Shown here one piece after another: positions 1-12,700 of a stretch of 64,000 nt of DNA. Source of the DNA: Phaseolus vulgaris (Eukaryota; Streptophyta; Magnoliopsida; Fabales; Fabaceae); assembly GCF_000499845.2 (NCBI RefSeq), contig NC_023757.2:42263798-42327797 (forward strand), written 5' to 3'. The position numbers and the translations under genes are program-made. How positions within the stretch are numbered: position 1 is the first letter of the stretch; every line of letters starts with the position of its first letter. Under the pieces are notes generated by a model, which saw only the letters and a program-made list of their open reading frames with translations, ran no database searches and was not told where the DNA came from.

Positions 1-1
1 C

Positions 2-3000
2 AACACTGAACAAAGGTCTAAAAATGAATGGATTCTTGATTCTGGTTGTACTTTTCACATGTCTCACAATAGAGATTGGTTTACCACATATGAACCAGTT
101 TATAATGGTCTTGTTTTGATGGGAAACGATGCTCAATGCAAAGTTGTTGGTAAAGGAACAATCAAAATCAAGACACATGATGGAATTGTTAGAACTTTAA
201 CAGGTGTCAGATATGTCCCTGAGTTGAAACGGAATCTCATTTCCTTAGGCACCCTTGAATCTCATGGGTGTAGATACTCAGCTAAAGGTGGAGTTTTTAA
301 AAGTTTCTAAAGGAGCTCTTGTGTTACTAAAGGCAATTCGATGTGATAGTTTGTATATGCTGCAGGGTTCAACAGTTACAGGTTCTGCAGCTGTTGCCTC
401 ACCCAACAAAGATAACACCAAGTTGTGGCATATGAGATTAGGTCACATGAATGAGAAGGGAATTATAATCCTCAAGAAGAAGGGTCACCTTCGTAACCAC
501 TATACTGGAAAGGTTGATTTCTGTGAACATTGCATTTTTGGTAAGCAGAAAAAGGTTAGTTTTTCTAAAGCCATACACAGAACCAAAGGTACTTTGGATT
601 ATATTTATTCGGATATTTGGGGTCCGTCAAAAGTTCCCTCCAAAGGTAAATGTCGTTATATGATGACAATTATTGATGATTTCTCACGAAAACTATGGGT
701 GTATTTTCTCAAACATAAGAATGAAGCATTTTCCACTTTTAAAGAGTGGAAATTTTGATTGAGAATCAGACTGGCAAAAAGATAAAGAGGCTAAGGACAG
801 ACAATGGCCTTGAGTTCTGTTCGAATGAATTCAATGACTTCTACAAGAAAGAAGGCATTTCCAGACACCTCACCATCCCAGGGACTCCACAACAGAACGG
901 GGTTGCAGAAAGAATGAATAGAACTATCCTGGAGAGAGTTCATTGCATGTTCTCCCATTATGGTTTGAGCAAATCTTTTTGGGCTGAAGCGGCTTCAACG
1001 ACATGTTATCTGATAAACCGCTCTCCTAACAGATCAATTGATTGCAACATTCCAGAAGAAGTTTGGTCAGGTAACCCTATTGATTATTCTAATCTTAAAA
1101 TATTTGTTTGTCCTACTTATTCTCATGTAAACGAGGGAAAATTAGAACCTCGTGCTAAGAAGTGCATTTTCTTGGGTTATGGCTTAGGGATTAAAGGTTA
1201 TCGTTTATATGACCCGGAATCTCACAAAGCAATTCACAGTCGAAATGTGACCTTTAGTGAAAATGATATGCTCTCTTCTGTAAAAGATACTGTTATTTCC
1301 TCAATTGATATAGGTGACCAGGAAAATGCTCGAGAGAAGGTGGAGTTTGAGATTAAAACACCCGCTCATGAGGAAGACGTTCCCAATTCCTCTAGTACTC
1401 AAGATGATCAAGTCACTGTTATTAATGGTACAAATGAACATTTGAGTCCACATGAGCAATGTCCACCTCAACAACGAGGGTTACCACAACCGTGGTCTAT
1501 GGATCAAGAACTTCCACAACAGAGACCAAGAAAACCAACTCAAAGATTAATTGCAGAATCTGCCAACATTGCTTATGCTTTAACTAGTGCACAAGAGATG
1601 GGTGAAGAAGGTGAACCCAAGAATTACTCTGAAGCTATCTCTAATGAAGACTCAACAAAGTGGATTGGTGCTATGCAAGAAGAAGTTGAGAGTCTTTTAA
1701 AAAACGAAACATGGGAATTGGTAAAGTTACCAGAAGGAAAACGAATCATTAATTGCAAGTGGATCTTTAAGAGAAAAGAAGGGATCCCTAGTGTTGAGAG
1801 TACAAGGAATAAAACAAGATTTGTTGTAAGAGGTTTTGATCAAGAGAAAGGTATTGACTTTAATGAAGTATTTTCTCCTGTTGTTCGTCATACTTCAATA
1901 CGTATATTACTTGCTTTAGTTGACTTGTATGATTTGGAGCTGGAACAGTTAGATGTGAAAACTGCTTTTCTTCATTGTAATCTTGAGGAAGAGATTTACA
2001 TCCAGCAGCCTGAGGGGTTCGCTGTTCCTGGAAAGGAGGACCATGTATGTCGTTTGAGGAAATCTCTCTACGGCTTGAAGCAATCACCAAGACAATGGTA
2101 TAAGAGGTTTGATTCTTTCATGGTTGGACATGGCTACTCCAAAAGTAGCTATGATAATTGTGTCTATTTTCAAAAGACATCTGATGGGTCATTTATATAC
2201 TTGTTGTTATATGTTGATGACATGTTGATTGCTGCAAGAGATAAATCTTTAGTTAACAAGTTAAAGGCCCAGCTTAGCAGTGAATTTGATATGAAGGACT
2301 TAGGTCCTGCCAAGAAAATTTTAGGAATGGAGATCAACAGAGATCGTCAAGCTGGAAAGCTTTTTCTATCACAAAAGAAGTATGTTCTTAAGATGCTTGA
2401 CAAATTTGGAATGCGAGATTGCAAAGATGTTAATACTCCAATTGTCGCCCACTTCAAGTTGTCATCAGATCAGTGTCCAAAATCAGACGAGGACAAAAGG
2501 CTCATGTCACATGTCCCGTATTCAAATGCAATCGGAAGTCTCATGTATGTTATGATATGTACTAGACCTGATTTAGCTTATGCTGTTAGCATTGTTAGCA
2601 GGTTCATGCATAATCCAGGCAAGGCACACTGGGAAGCCGTTAAATGGATACTTCGTTATTTGAAAGGTTCTCCAGATATTGGTTTGGTATTTGATCAACA
2701 TAGAGTCGATCCCGAAGGAGCAGTTGGCTATGTTGATGCTGACTATGGTGGTGATTTCGATCGGAGAAAGTCACTTTCAACTTACATTTTTACCCTATGT
2801 GGGTCTGCTATCAGCTGGTATTCTTCACTTCAAGCCATTGCGGCTTTGTCCACCACTGAAGCAGAATATATCGATGCTACAGAAGGTATGAAAGAGGCTA
2901 TATGGCTTCGAGGCTTGGTAAGTGAACTTGGTTTTCAACAAGATGTTCTTGTTATGTTTTGTGATAGTCAGAGTGATGTCCACTTAACCAGGTACAACAA

Positions 3001-3184
3001 GTATCACTCAAGGACCAAGCACATTGAAATTAAGCACCATTTTATCCGAGACATTGTTGATATGGGAGATATAATTGTTGAAAAAATTCATACGGCCGAA
3101 AATCCTACAGACATGTTGACCAAGCCACTTCCACCGGCTAAGTTCGATCATTGCCTGAACTTAGCTGGTATTATCCATACTTAA
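2..3184 (+). pseudogene. copia pol polyprotein, frameshifted and 5'-truncated
   Basis: Three overlapping frames carry one ancestral polyprotein. The first frame, open from the window edge to 310, holds the aspartic protease motif [11 protein letters not shown] (about 29-61) and the following conserved [16 protein letters not shown] segment. The second (about 300-758) holds the GAG-pre-integrase zinc motif (WHMRLGHMNEKG, then CEHC) and the first integrase aspartate (SDIWGP). The third (746-3184) holds the remaining integrase residues ([13 protein letters not shown]), reverse transcriptase with YVDDM near 2210-2225, and RNase H ([10 protein letters not shown], then STTEAEY). The frame changes at about 295-302 and 745-750 look like single-base indels in A/T-rich runs. 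RT and RNase H are otherwise open to the stop at 3184. The family call is secure; activity is not expected. Confidence 0.9.
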
Positions 3185-3220
3185 TCAAGGCTTCATGGCG
3201 AGAGAGTGTTTCAGTCAAAG

Positions 3221-3239
3221 GCAAGTCAAGGTGGAGATT
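3221..3239 (+). other. copia polypurine tract
   Basis: A purine-rich stretch ending GGTGGAGATT lies directly before the TG that opens the LTR. This is the usual plus-strand primer position for copia reverse transcription. Confidence 0.7.
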
Positions 3240-3778
3240 TGTGGGTTATGACTCACTTTTGACCGTTTTCTTGGCATAATTGGGAGGTTACTTGCCACAC
3301 TTAATTGCAATCAAAGGGAGGTTACTCACCACAATTAAATTGTAATTAAATGGAGGTTTCTTACTACAATTAATTGTCATCAAAGGGAGGTTAATTACCA
3401 TTAATTGTATTTATTATTGTTGTCTCCTAGAACCACTATATATAGTGGCTTCCTTCAAGCAATGTAACACACAACATACGACAAATAAGCAACACACACT
3501 TGTTTCCTCTCTCTTTTCGTATACTCTCTATTTCTGTTCTTGGGTGTAAGTGTTTAACCCATATAGAGAGAATTGTTTTGGGGCTATTTATCTATTAGTC
3601 TGAGAGGAATTCACTGTACTCCTAGTACCATTATAGTGGAAGTTTTGGCTCTCTCGCCGGTAGTTTTTTACCTCTATTGAAAGGGGTTTTCCACCTAAAA
3701 ATTTCTGGTATCATTCTCATTTTCTTTTTTACTTTAATTTCTCATAATCTTTGGTTGATAGTATTACGCTTCCGCACA
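3240..3778 (+). repeat. copia 3' LTR
   Basis: It starts TGTGGG right after the polypurine tract, has a TATA-like CTATATATAG at about 3436-3446, and probably ends in ...CCGCACA at 3778. With no 5' LTR in the window, the end cannot be checked by comparison. An alternative end is the CA at about 3718-3719. Confidence 0.6.
3282..3408 (+). repeat. four 34-35-bp tandem repeats in the copia LTR U3
   Basis: Units begin GGGAGGTTA (or TGGAGGTTT) at 3282, 3316, 3351 and 3385. Each is followed by a CACAATTAATTG-like tail. The array lies just upstream of the TATA-like box, where LTR enhancer repeats are often found. Confidence 0.75.
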
Positions 3779-4250
3779 CGATATCCCTACACTCTTGTCT
3801 AAGGATGCGAATTTTCTCTGCATTTTTTTGCTTGATCTCGATTGTCTCTCCCTGCAGAGTTAGAAGAAGGGTCATTTGGTCGATTTCAACTACTCTTGAT
3901 TCGGTTGTCCTCTGATCTTTGGTCATGTTCCTTATAGTTACCATAACGTCCCTTAAGTTTTTTTGGCCTCATGGTGGACACCAATTGTTCTTGTATGAAG
4001 CAGGAAAATCTCATCCTTATGATCTTATTTTTCTGCGTGTTCTCGGTCTCTATGTCAAATAGGCCTCGGTAGTTGGCACATGTGAGGGAGGGGTGTTTAT
4101 AGCTAACAAATGCTATTAAATAAATATCTTACCTTGATATTAATCAACCTATTTACAGATATGTGTTGGACCCTTACGTTGGTGAGCCTAAATTAGCACA
4201 AATATCATGATTAATCTTGAATTAGTTTGACCGTTATTTCTCTGTAAAGA
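3779..4250 (-). mobile_element. fragment of an older Ty3/gypsy element (LTR edge, PBS and gag start)
   Basis: On the minus strand the LTR edge TG at 3986-3987 is followed by ATTGGTGTCCACCATGAGG (3967-3985). This mirrors the LTR/PBS junction of the complete element at 26399-26420. A minus-strand frame (3729-3944) continues as a gag-like N-terminus with a coiled-coil flavour (TLQGETIEIKQKNAEKIR). The copia 3' LTR interrupts it at about 3779. The distal LTR end (given as 4250) is a guess. Orientation and family are inferred from the junction resemblance only. Confidence 0.55.
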
Positions 4251-5145
4251 CCATACTTACCGTAACAGACACGATATTAGTGATTGTTCCATTATTCAAT
4301 TGCATGTTTAAGATGTTTTGAGTCGTGCTTAGGACATCTCGATCATATAGTATTTTAGACACAATTAAAGAGGCAAACAAAAAATTGAGATTAGACTGTT
4401 GAAGCAAATTTTTCGATTGTTTAATAATTGACATGTATCTTACACGTAAAAAGCTTCACCTTTATGGAGAGCAAGTAAATTCAATCATTAATTTAGACAT
4501 GCACTGGTTGGAAATGTATATTTTTTATATACAACCCGTTTTTTAATTAAATATATTTATATTTTTCACTATAAACTAAATATTTATTATTCTACAAAAC
4601 AAAAATATATGTTTTAGTGGAATTATACAATTATTGAAATTAAATATTTTCATATTAGTCTATTCATATTAGAAAATTGAAAGTAACAATAGAAACTTAT
4701 TATTTAATATGCTATATGAACTTAAAATGCATATCTAAACTGGTTTACTTAATTATACTATTTAAAAAGTTAAAAATGTTGGGAAATGAAAGATGATATG
4801 GGTTTATAAGATGAAGTATGACCATACCATACCACAACTAATAAAGTTTTTTTCTCTCCTAAATAGACATGAAAAAAGGACAAAAAAAAAAAAAAACCAT
4901 AACACATGGAGTTTAACATAGAGACTTAATTTTAAAATATAATCTTCACTGTATAATAAAACAAATCATATTATATAGTTATGTTATAAGTATAGTTTAG
5001 ATGTGTTAGTGACTAATAACGTTTTATGGTCTTTTGTGGTTTAGGTTAGTTATGTCGAGAGACGATAATGTTGTTGGTTCACTTTTGACTTCCTAACTAT
5101 CCGGTAGTACAAACCTCTATTTTTTATATTGTGAAGATCATATAT
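4251..5145. other. intergenic, AT-rich, no gene seen
   Basis: The stretch holds A/T runs, including a poly-A tract near 4883-4896, and no coding or RNA feature I could support. Some of it may still be decayed LTR of the preceding gypsy fragment. Confidence 0.6.
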
Positions 5146-5548
5146 CACTACAAGAAAATCATCAAATAAAAACTAATTTTTAGAAACCAAAATAATTAGT
5201 TGCAATACTAACTAAATTAGAGACCATTTTAGAAACTAAAACAAAAATTGGTTTCTAAATTAGTTTTTAATATTTTCTATTATTGTTAAATAGTTTCTAA
5301 ATTGGTATCTAATTAGCAACCAATGTTTTATCTACCAATTATTTAGTTTCTAAATTTAGTCTCTAAAACCTTGGTTACTAATTAGAGACCAATTTAGAAA
5401 CTATTTAACAATAATAGAAAATAATAGAAACTAATCTAGAAACCAATTTTTGTTTTAGTTTCCAAAATGGTCTCTAATTTAGTTACTATTATAACTAATT
5501 ATTTTGGTCTCTAAAAATTGATTTCTATTTCATCATTTTCTTGTAATG
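5146..5548. mobile_element. CACTA-type fold-back MITE with TAT target duplication
   Basis: The left end reads CACTACAAGAAAATCATC. The right end is its near-perfect inverse, ending TTTCTTGTAATG. Direct TAT triplets flank it at 5143-5145 and 5549-5551, the 3-bp duplication typical of CACTA (En/Spm) transposons. Nearly the whole element is one palindrome: the left arm (about 5165-5330) and right arm (about 5350-5530) are complementary with scattered mismatches, and motifs such as TTTAGAAAC and TTAGAGACC recur. It encodes no protein, so it would depend on a transposase supplied elsewhere. Confidence 0.88.
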
Positions 5549-6149
5549 TATGTATAAACTCACTTTGTAATATGATATCAGAGTTTAAAAAGATTTAGTA
5601 GATTTGTTGTAGTGTTAGTGGATCATTCATCTTTGTGTTATAGATAAGATGCCTCCCATATGAAAGGATTTTGTTTAGCTTAAATTATTATTTTTAGTTA
5701 TCTTTGTATGTTTATCATGTCATGATGTTTTCCGCAAGGTCCTTCGAGTGGTGCAAGGATTTTGCAGGTCTTTGAATATAGTATAAGTTTATAATATAAG
5801 GTTTTTGGATGGTGTTGGGACTTTTATGCAGATCTTTGGATCTGGTATAGATGTTTTGGTAGGTGGTATGCGACAAACTTTAACAAATGTTCTCTATCGT
5901 CTTAAAATGTTAGTTTAATTTTGTTGTATATAAATAGAAACATTCCTTAAATACTCCAATTTATTTATTTAATTAATTATTAATAAAAAGAAGATGTCTT
6001 CTATATTATTTAAAATATATAAGAGTGGAGATAAAATCTTAAAAACTTATTTTATCAGTTAACCTTAAACTCCCTTGATAATAACCAAATTTCCTCATTC
6101 CTGTGAGTAACATAGCAGCAACAGAGGATATTGAGAAAATGAGAGTTAC
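5549..6149. other. intergenic, no gene seen
   Basis: A loosely repeated G/T-rich patch at about 5740-5870 repeats variants of AGGTCTTTGGAT. The rest is AT-rich and shows no gene. Confidence 0.5.
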
Positions 6150-6217
6150 CTAACAATATAAATTGTTTCACCAAGGAAGGAAACACAAGCAACGGCAATC
6201 CACACGGTCTTGAAAAT
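6150..6217 (-). pseudogene. relic of a WAT1-like exon (matches exon 6 of the gene at 7.0-9.7 kb)
   Basis: The plus-strand text contains TTTCACCAAGGAAG followed by GGCAATCC and a G(G/T)CTTGAA block. These match 7773-7829, inside exon 6 of the downstream transporter gene, in order and orientation, with a deletion of about 9 bases between them. The preceding AGAGTTACCT also resembles that exon's donor context. It is too short and diverged to be functional. A partial tandem duplication of the WAT1 gene, or loss of a former neighbour copy, would explain it. Confidence 0.65.
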
Positions 6218-7008
6218 CTATTAGTGAAAAATTAATTTAATATAATGTTGTAACGATTTTAAACCATTGTTATGTTAAAATTGTTAATGAAATTATTTTT
6301 AAACCAAGTATTATTTTGAATTATTTTAAAAACAAGAAAGCTTTAAAAAGTTTTATATTTTTCACATTTTTTTAAAAATTAGTATTTAATAATTATAAAT
6401 TTTAGTTTCATGAAAATTATTTTTTATATTTTTTAATTCGTTAGTTCCTCAACTTGTTTTTATTTTATTTTAACAACTTATATCTTTCAATTTAAGTAAC
6501 ACGTGACAATAGAATTCACATAATACCAAAATTCTAAAATATTTAATTTATTAGGTATCTAATTAATGAAAATAAAAAATCAATTATATATTAAGTTAAA
6601 CTTATTTAAGTTAAATAGAAATATATATCTATAAAAAGCAGACAAAACATGGAAGAGTTGAATTGTGTCTACTCTCCCCTTTCATGATACAATATCACTG
6701 TATTGAAACAAGGGTTCAAAAACCACAATCAAAACAGGTGAGCGACTTCCTGAGAGGTTCATTCTTTTGGTATGCAAGATTTACAATTAATTATCTTTGA
6801 AACTCTGTCCTGTTATAATTTGTGAAGGAACTGATAAAATGTAAAGAGTTTCCATTACTTTCACTTATGTAATATACATCAGGGAAGGCAATGCAAAAAA
6901 AGAACTACATTTTGGTGAAGAACTCTGCTGAAAAACAAAGATTCTTTCACCCCACCAGTGTCTGTTGAATATATTGATGAAGGTACACTAGTATACACGA
7001 GTAAATGG
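6218..7008. other. intergenic and probable 3' UTR of the WAT1-like gene
   Basis: AT-rich to about 6650, then more mixed. The 3' UTR of the minus-strand gene should lie just below 7009, but no polyadenylation site was fixed. Confidence 0.45.
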
Positions 7009-9706
7009 TTATGCTAAAACATTGCTTTCACGGATTGTCTCCAGTAGAGGACTCTCTTGGGAAGATGGGAATGATTGTCCATCAACTTGGAGGCCTTTTG
7101 CGTTTTCCTCTTTGGATTGTGCCCACAATACTGTGTAAAATCCGATTGCGATTATCACTGCGCCTAGGACACTAAAAGAATGGAAATACACAATGCAAAG
7201 TCAATATAGAAATAGTACTGTCAGCAAAGCAAAGTTTAAGCATTCAATTAGAAAATTGAGTTAGAAAAGTGATTCAAATTAGTGGACGATTTAGTAGACC
7301 ACATGCAATAATTGTATGTGTATATTCTATTACATATCACGTGTTTCTCCCTCCTTTTTCCAATTGACATACTCCCAAAATGTACTGCTGAGTGGTTTTT
7401 GATCTATCCATAGTTTTGACATTGCCCCTAAAAGCTAAATCACCTTTAGTTGCAGTAAACATTGTTTTAGACTTAAAAACTCCCAGTTGAGTGAAATCTC
7501 CATATATTTAGACGTGGGAATCCTGTAATGAGGAGAGAAACCCCGACAACATAAAACTCTGGAAAGTCATGGTTATCCTGAAATTTGAAACAGCAGACAA
7601 CAAAATAGTGCTGATATAATTGGCAGCCGCAACATGTCCAAGCCTATTTTATGGTTTATGCCTTAGTCCTTAGTTCATTTTACTGTTGATAGCTTGACAT
7701 TTATTAACAAAGCTCCGTCGAGATGGAATAAGAAAATTTTGGAAATGGGAGTTACCTGCCAACATGAAGCGTTTCACCAAGGAAGATAACGCTCGAAAAG
7801 TCAGCTATGGCAATCCCCACAGGCTTGAACAAGCTAACAAATACAGGTCCTTTCCTTTTTATGCACCAAGTCAGTACTGAAAATGTCACCACATTTCCGA
7901 TAATAGCCTGCAATATTGTTTTCCACATAGGAGGAATGAGCTTAGCAATAAACCCTCAATCGTTTGCAACTTGTTTTTGTGTGCTTGTTTTTTTAGTTTT
8001 TCGGGTTGTTTGTACGTGCTTACTGAATAGAATATAGACACGAGCTCAATGCCGGGGCTTATTTTCCAGTCATTTGGATCCCTGACAACAATGAGAGATA
8101 GTATTGCAGTTTGGATAGTTCCAAACATGCAATAGAAGGCTACTACGGTTGACTGTGATGAATATCCTTTAAGAATTGATGCCTGCAAACAAGCTCAACC
8201 AAATCAGATCCATTACTAAAAAAATTGAAGACCTTTGCTCCAATTTAGCTAAGTGATGTAAGTATCTAACCAAACTAGGCCTTGATCTCACCTGAGTAAT
8301 ATTCGAGAGTGCGAGAGAGAGAGAAGCAGCCGCAAAGAAGAGACCCCCAATGGTCCAGTTACTTGTTTGAGCCAACAAAGATGACAATGGTTGTGATGGA
8401 GAGTGTTGAATTCGAAAGCTGGTGATGGGAAAGCCCTTGTAAAGGGTCACCAGTAATGCTCCAGAGATGGATAGCAGTGTGCCCGTGACCTTGATCTGGC
8501 TGATTGAGCTTCCAATATTCAACTTCTCCATCCTAGAATAAGGCAGTAAAAAATCCAATATCGTGGTTTCAATATCTTAGTTTCAGTTCTAATGTTGAGT
8601 GCGACAACTAAAAAGTAACAACATATTTTATTAAACTCGAGTATACAATTAGAGTACCGATATTTTGACACCAAGATTTAGGGTTTAGATCCAAATTACA
8701 TTACAAAAATGTCTCTGGCATGTCAGCTTCAGAGTCAGCAAGGTGTAATTTGGAGCAAAGGGGAAGGGGATGTTGAAAAATCATTTTCCTATAAACAATG
8801 TCTTGCAATGTATTCTGTTCTGGAAAATACCTTATCTATACTGTTTTAATCTCTACACCTAAAACCTTCTCGCTTTAATATCTCTTTGTAACAATTTTTA
8901 ATCTGTTTAGTCATTACAATATTTTGGAATTCCGGGACTACAGTTACAATGGATTAAAAAGTGTTTGTGGAGGAATTAAACTATAAAGATAGAGCAAGCA
9001 TAAGATCTGATTAAAGCTTGTTATTATTATATAAATAAAAGTAAAAGAAGAGAGGGTACCCAAAGATGACCGCAAGCACAAAAGTGGCGGCTGGAGACAA
9101 ATTGCTCATGGCGGATCCAAGAGTGGGAGAGCTGTAGTCAATGGCGGTGAAAACACAATTCTGCATAACAGTTATGCTGCACATCTCCAATAAACAACAT
9201 TCTTACATTTTTGTTTAACGATAACGTTTTCTTGCAAAAGAATAGGAAAAAATAGGTAAATATGCAATTACATAGACACAAACATACATACCAAAGAGCG
9301 CCCACGAGGAAGAACTTGCAGAGTAGAGCTAAAGAAAGGGGCGGTCTTGTGGTTCTGCAAAGTTGAAAAGTTGAAGGTTAAGGTAATGTAAGTGATTTGA
9401 AAAGTCTAATTTCTAATGGAGGAGGTAGAAGTGTTCTCTGATCACACATCTTCTTCTCATAATCCAGTTATAATTGGACTTAATAAGTTTGAGTTAGATT
9501 TAAGACCTGTTGATGAAGAAAGCGAGAGGGAGGAGTATGAGGGTAGCAATGGCGTTGGAGTAGAGAACAAAGACAAAATGGTTCATTCCTCTGTTCATGG
9601 CTGCTTTACCTAAAGTGGAGAGTCCCACATCAAGGCACTCAACCATGATCATGGCTGCAAATGGACTCCATTTCAGCAACCTTCTTCCAACTCCCATTTC
9701 TTCCAT
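7009..9706 (-). CDS. WAT1-related (nodulin MtN21/EamA-type) membrane transporter
   Basis: Seven exons with GT-AG junctions join in frame to 364 residues: 9507-9706, 9292-9354, 9060-9176, 8292-8532, 8024-8182, 7756-7907 and 7009-7171. The start MEEMGVGRRLLKWSPFAAMI is typical of the family. Conserved family segments follow: RTTRPPLSL, then YSSPTLGSAMSNLSPAATFV, then IGNVVTFSVLTWCIKRKGP, then FKPVGIAIADFSSVIFLGE, and finally GAVIIAIGFYTVLWAQSKE. The product is a ten-helix-type membrane protein with two EamA repeats. Relatives move auxin, amino acids or other small metabolites across the tonoplast or plasma membrane; the substrate here cannot be read from sequence. The length matches the usual 350-400 residues, and no lesion was seen. 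An exon-6 relic lies about 1 kb downstream. Confidence 0.93.
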
Positions 9707-12700
9707 TTCTGTCTCTCTCCATAGATGTTGCCTTTTTATTCAACACATCTTCGTCTCCTCTGTTCTGTACCACACCACCATTATTGCCACAATCATCACT
9801 ACAGTAGTAGTTCAAAATATATTTAACTTTTAGTACGCCAAAAATACTATTACACCAACTTGTTATATTTTCTTTAAAACTTCATTAATAATTTATATTA
9901 TTATAATACTCATATTAATATAATTGACTAACAAACACACGATAATTACTAAGGACAAAATATAATATAGCTTAATTGTTTTAATTATTAATAAATCAAA
10001 TTAATCAAATTACAATTTTTATTACGACTTAAATTTTTTATTGTATTTAAAAGTAAAATATGTCAATATCTATTATATTAAATTTATCTTTTATTGAAAA
10101 AAAATATATATAACAAAATGAGAAAAACTATCAACCATCGTTCAACTCTATTCTATTACACTCCAATTTAAAATTATTTAATTCATTCTTTCATAATTAA
10201 GTTTGATGTCAAATTAACAATTTTAAATTTATTAATTCATTAAATTATATTTTAATTATAAAAATGTGATATTTTTATGGATACATTTTTTATCTTTTAT
10301 CATCATTCTAAATAATTATTTCTCTCATATCTCCTAAATACCTCCAAATTTTTCGAAACACCAAATTACGAATCACCATGTTTTATTATTTAACCTTTAC
10401 TATTACCTTTCAAGTTTTCATTTATTAAAAAAATACATAGATATATGTTTATTTTTTCTTCTAATACTTACAATATAGACACTTATGAAAATTCATTGCT
10501 AAATAAATATAAAATAATCTTTAATTTATGAATTTATACATTTTTACATATTTTATGATTTTTATTTGAATAAGAATATTTTATTCTCAAATTTGGTGGT
10601 GTTAATTTCAAGTTTTTAGGGAAGAATGAAAATGACTACTAAAGAAGAATAATATAACCTAACAGGAGAAAGATGGAAGGCCCCAAAATGCAAAGTGCAC
10701 AAAAACTCCAAAATGCAAAGTGCACAAAAAGTTCAAATTAGAATCATAACATCTCACTCAAGTGAGCGTCACTCTAGCAGCATTGGACAAAATAGATGTT
10801 TTGCTTCGCTTGAGCGAGATAACGTCAGAGACATTAAACATTTTTTATGTTTTATTCGTCCAAACGAGTTCATCAGTGTCATGCAAGAAGTTACTTAATC
10901 CTAATAAATTAGGTTAAATAGGAGCTTGAGGCACAATCCTAGTATGACGAGAGAAAAACATGATTGAGTGAATTGTAAATAGGAAAATGTGAGAAACATT
11001 AGAGGAGTTAGCATCAAAGAGAAACATCCTGAATTTTTTTTCATATATCCCTACTTGTATTATTCTATATTTATATTTAGCGAATATTTTACTTAAATAT
11101 TAACTATTCTTTATAAATTTGATATATGTCGTTAGTACACATTATTATTTCTCAGAGTGCACTTTCTCGTAAAAGCTCATCAAATACCTGTTGAATGATA
11201 ACTATTATAATTTTACTAATATCTTAGGTTTTAAATAACTCAAGTAAAAGAAGAACAGAAATAAATCGTGACCACTCGATTCTTAGCTGGACGAGTGCCG
11301 CTAGAAATAGTGTTTATAGTCAGTATCACCTAATTTAATATTGTAAATGCACGAAGCTTTGAAATCCTAATAAGAATATAAAAAAAACGTGAAGATGTAA
11401 TTTTTTGAAATAAAAATTCTAAATAAATTCTTACGAGTTCATATAAATATTAATTTTCGGACTAGATTTCCATTTTTTATACAGAATATTCAAATCGTCA
11501 TTTATTTTAATTCTCAAATTTATAAAGTTTTTTTTGTTTTTATATTATAAAATACAGTTTATTTTAATAGTTTTCTTGATATCAAATATTAAAATGAAAT
11601 ATATTTAATAGTTTTAAAAATATATCTCAGATTTTATTGCTTTTACCTGTTTTTCTTATCTCAATTATTCGTGTACAACATTGTAAAACCACAAATTGGA
11701 CAGGTAGGTTTTAAATGTTTTTCTTGCAAGGGTATAGGCAACAACCAGTTATAAAAGGTAAGATATTGGTTAATTAATAAATAAAATAAACGAATAAGGT
11801 ACACTTTTTCCCCCTGTCTTTAGAGGGAAATATACATTTTTTCTCTAGTTAAAAATATACATTTTTTCTTACTTTACAAGTTTGATCGTATACAATTTTA
11901 TTCTATTTGAAAGTTATCTATTGACTCAGTGAAGGATAAGTATTACATTATTATATTCTCTCCTCGGATATAGATTATTCTCTTTCAACATATATAAATA
12001 TATTTCGCTTCACTCTACTTTAAATTTCCTTTAAAAATAATTATGTGACAAATTTTAAAATATGCAGCTTTTTCCTTTAGTAGATATACCACACTTTTTC
12101 ACTATTTTTTTAATGTTTTCTTTTATCGTAAATTCTCTCTCAATATTTTTTTAACTAAACTGTTAATGTTAAATATCCTTTAGTTTTGATGAATGACTAA
12201 TACTAAATGGACGTAGCAATTATAGTATTTTTTTTCTATAAAGAATGACAAAATTAATTAATTTAATCCTTTTTTACCCACTCTTAGTCCACTAAAAACA
12301 TGATAAAAAAAACTTGCGAGCCAACCAGTTAATTTTTTTGTAATTTTATTATTTAATATATATATATATATATATCTCAAAAATATATTTAATTATGTAA
12401 ATATTTAATTTATATTTTAATTGCATAGATTAAAATTATTATTATTTTATATTAAATTAATTTATTATAATTAATAATTGAAACTTCGTTTCTAAATTGT
12501 TAATTATCTAAATTATTATAATATTACATATGTATATATGATTCAAATAATATAATAAAAGAGTTAATATTTTAAACTATTTTTTATTTTAAATCAAAGT
12601 GAGATATCAACCTCTTTTCTAAAATTAGTTGGGTTAACGAGCTGACTTGTCAAATTTTCCCATAATGCATCTCTTATTTGTTTTTCTTAAAGAATCATTA

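Larger units (their letters stand above)
1..3778 (+). mobile_element. Ty1/copia LTR retrotransposon, 3' part (5' end outside window)
   Basis: The domain order protease, GAG-pre-integrase, integrase, reverse transcriptase, RNase H is the copia order. A purine-rich tract (about 3221-3239) and a 3' LTR beginning TGTGGG at 3240 follow the coding region. The 5' LTR, gag and most of the leader lie upstream of the window. The coding region is broken by frameshifts near 300 and 748, so this copy is not autonomous. The right border at about 3778 is inferred from the ...CCGCACA ending and from the appearance of unrelated gypsy-type sequence immediately after it. Confidence 0.9.
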
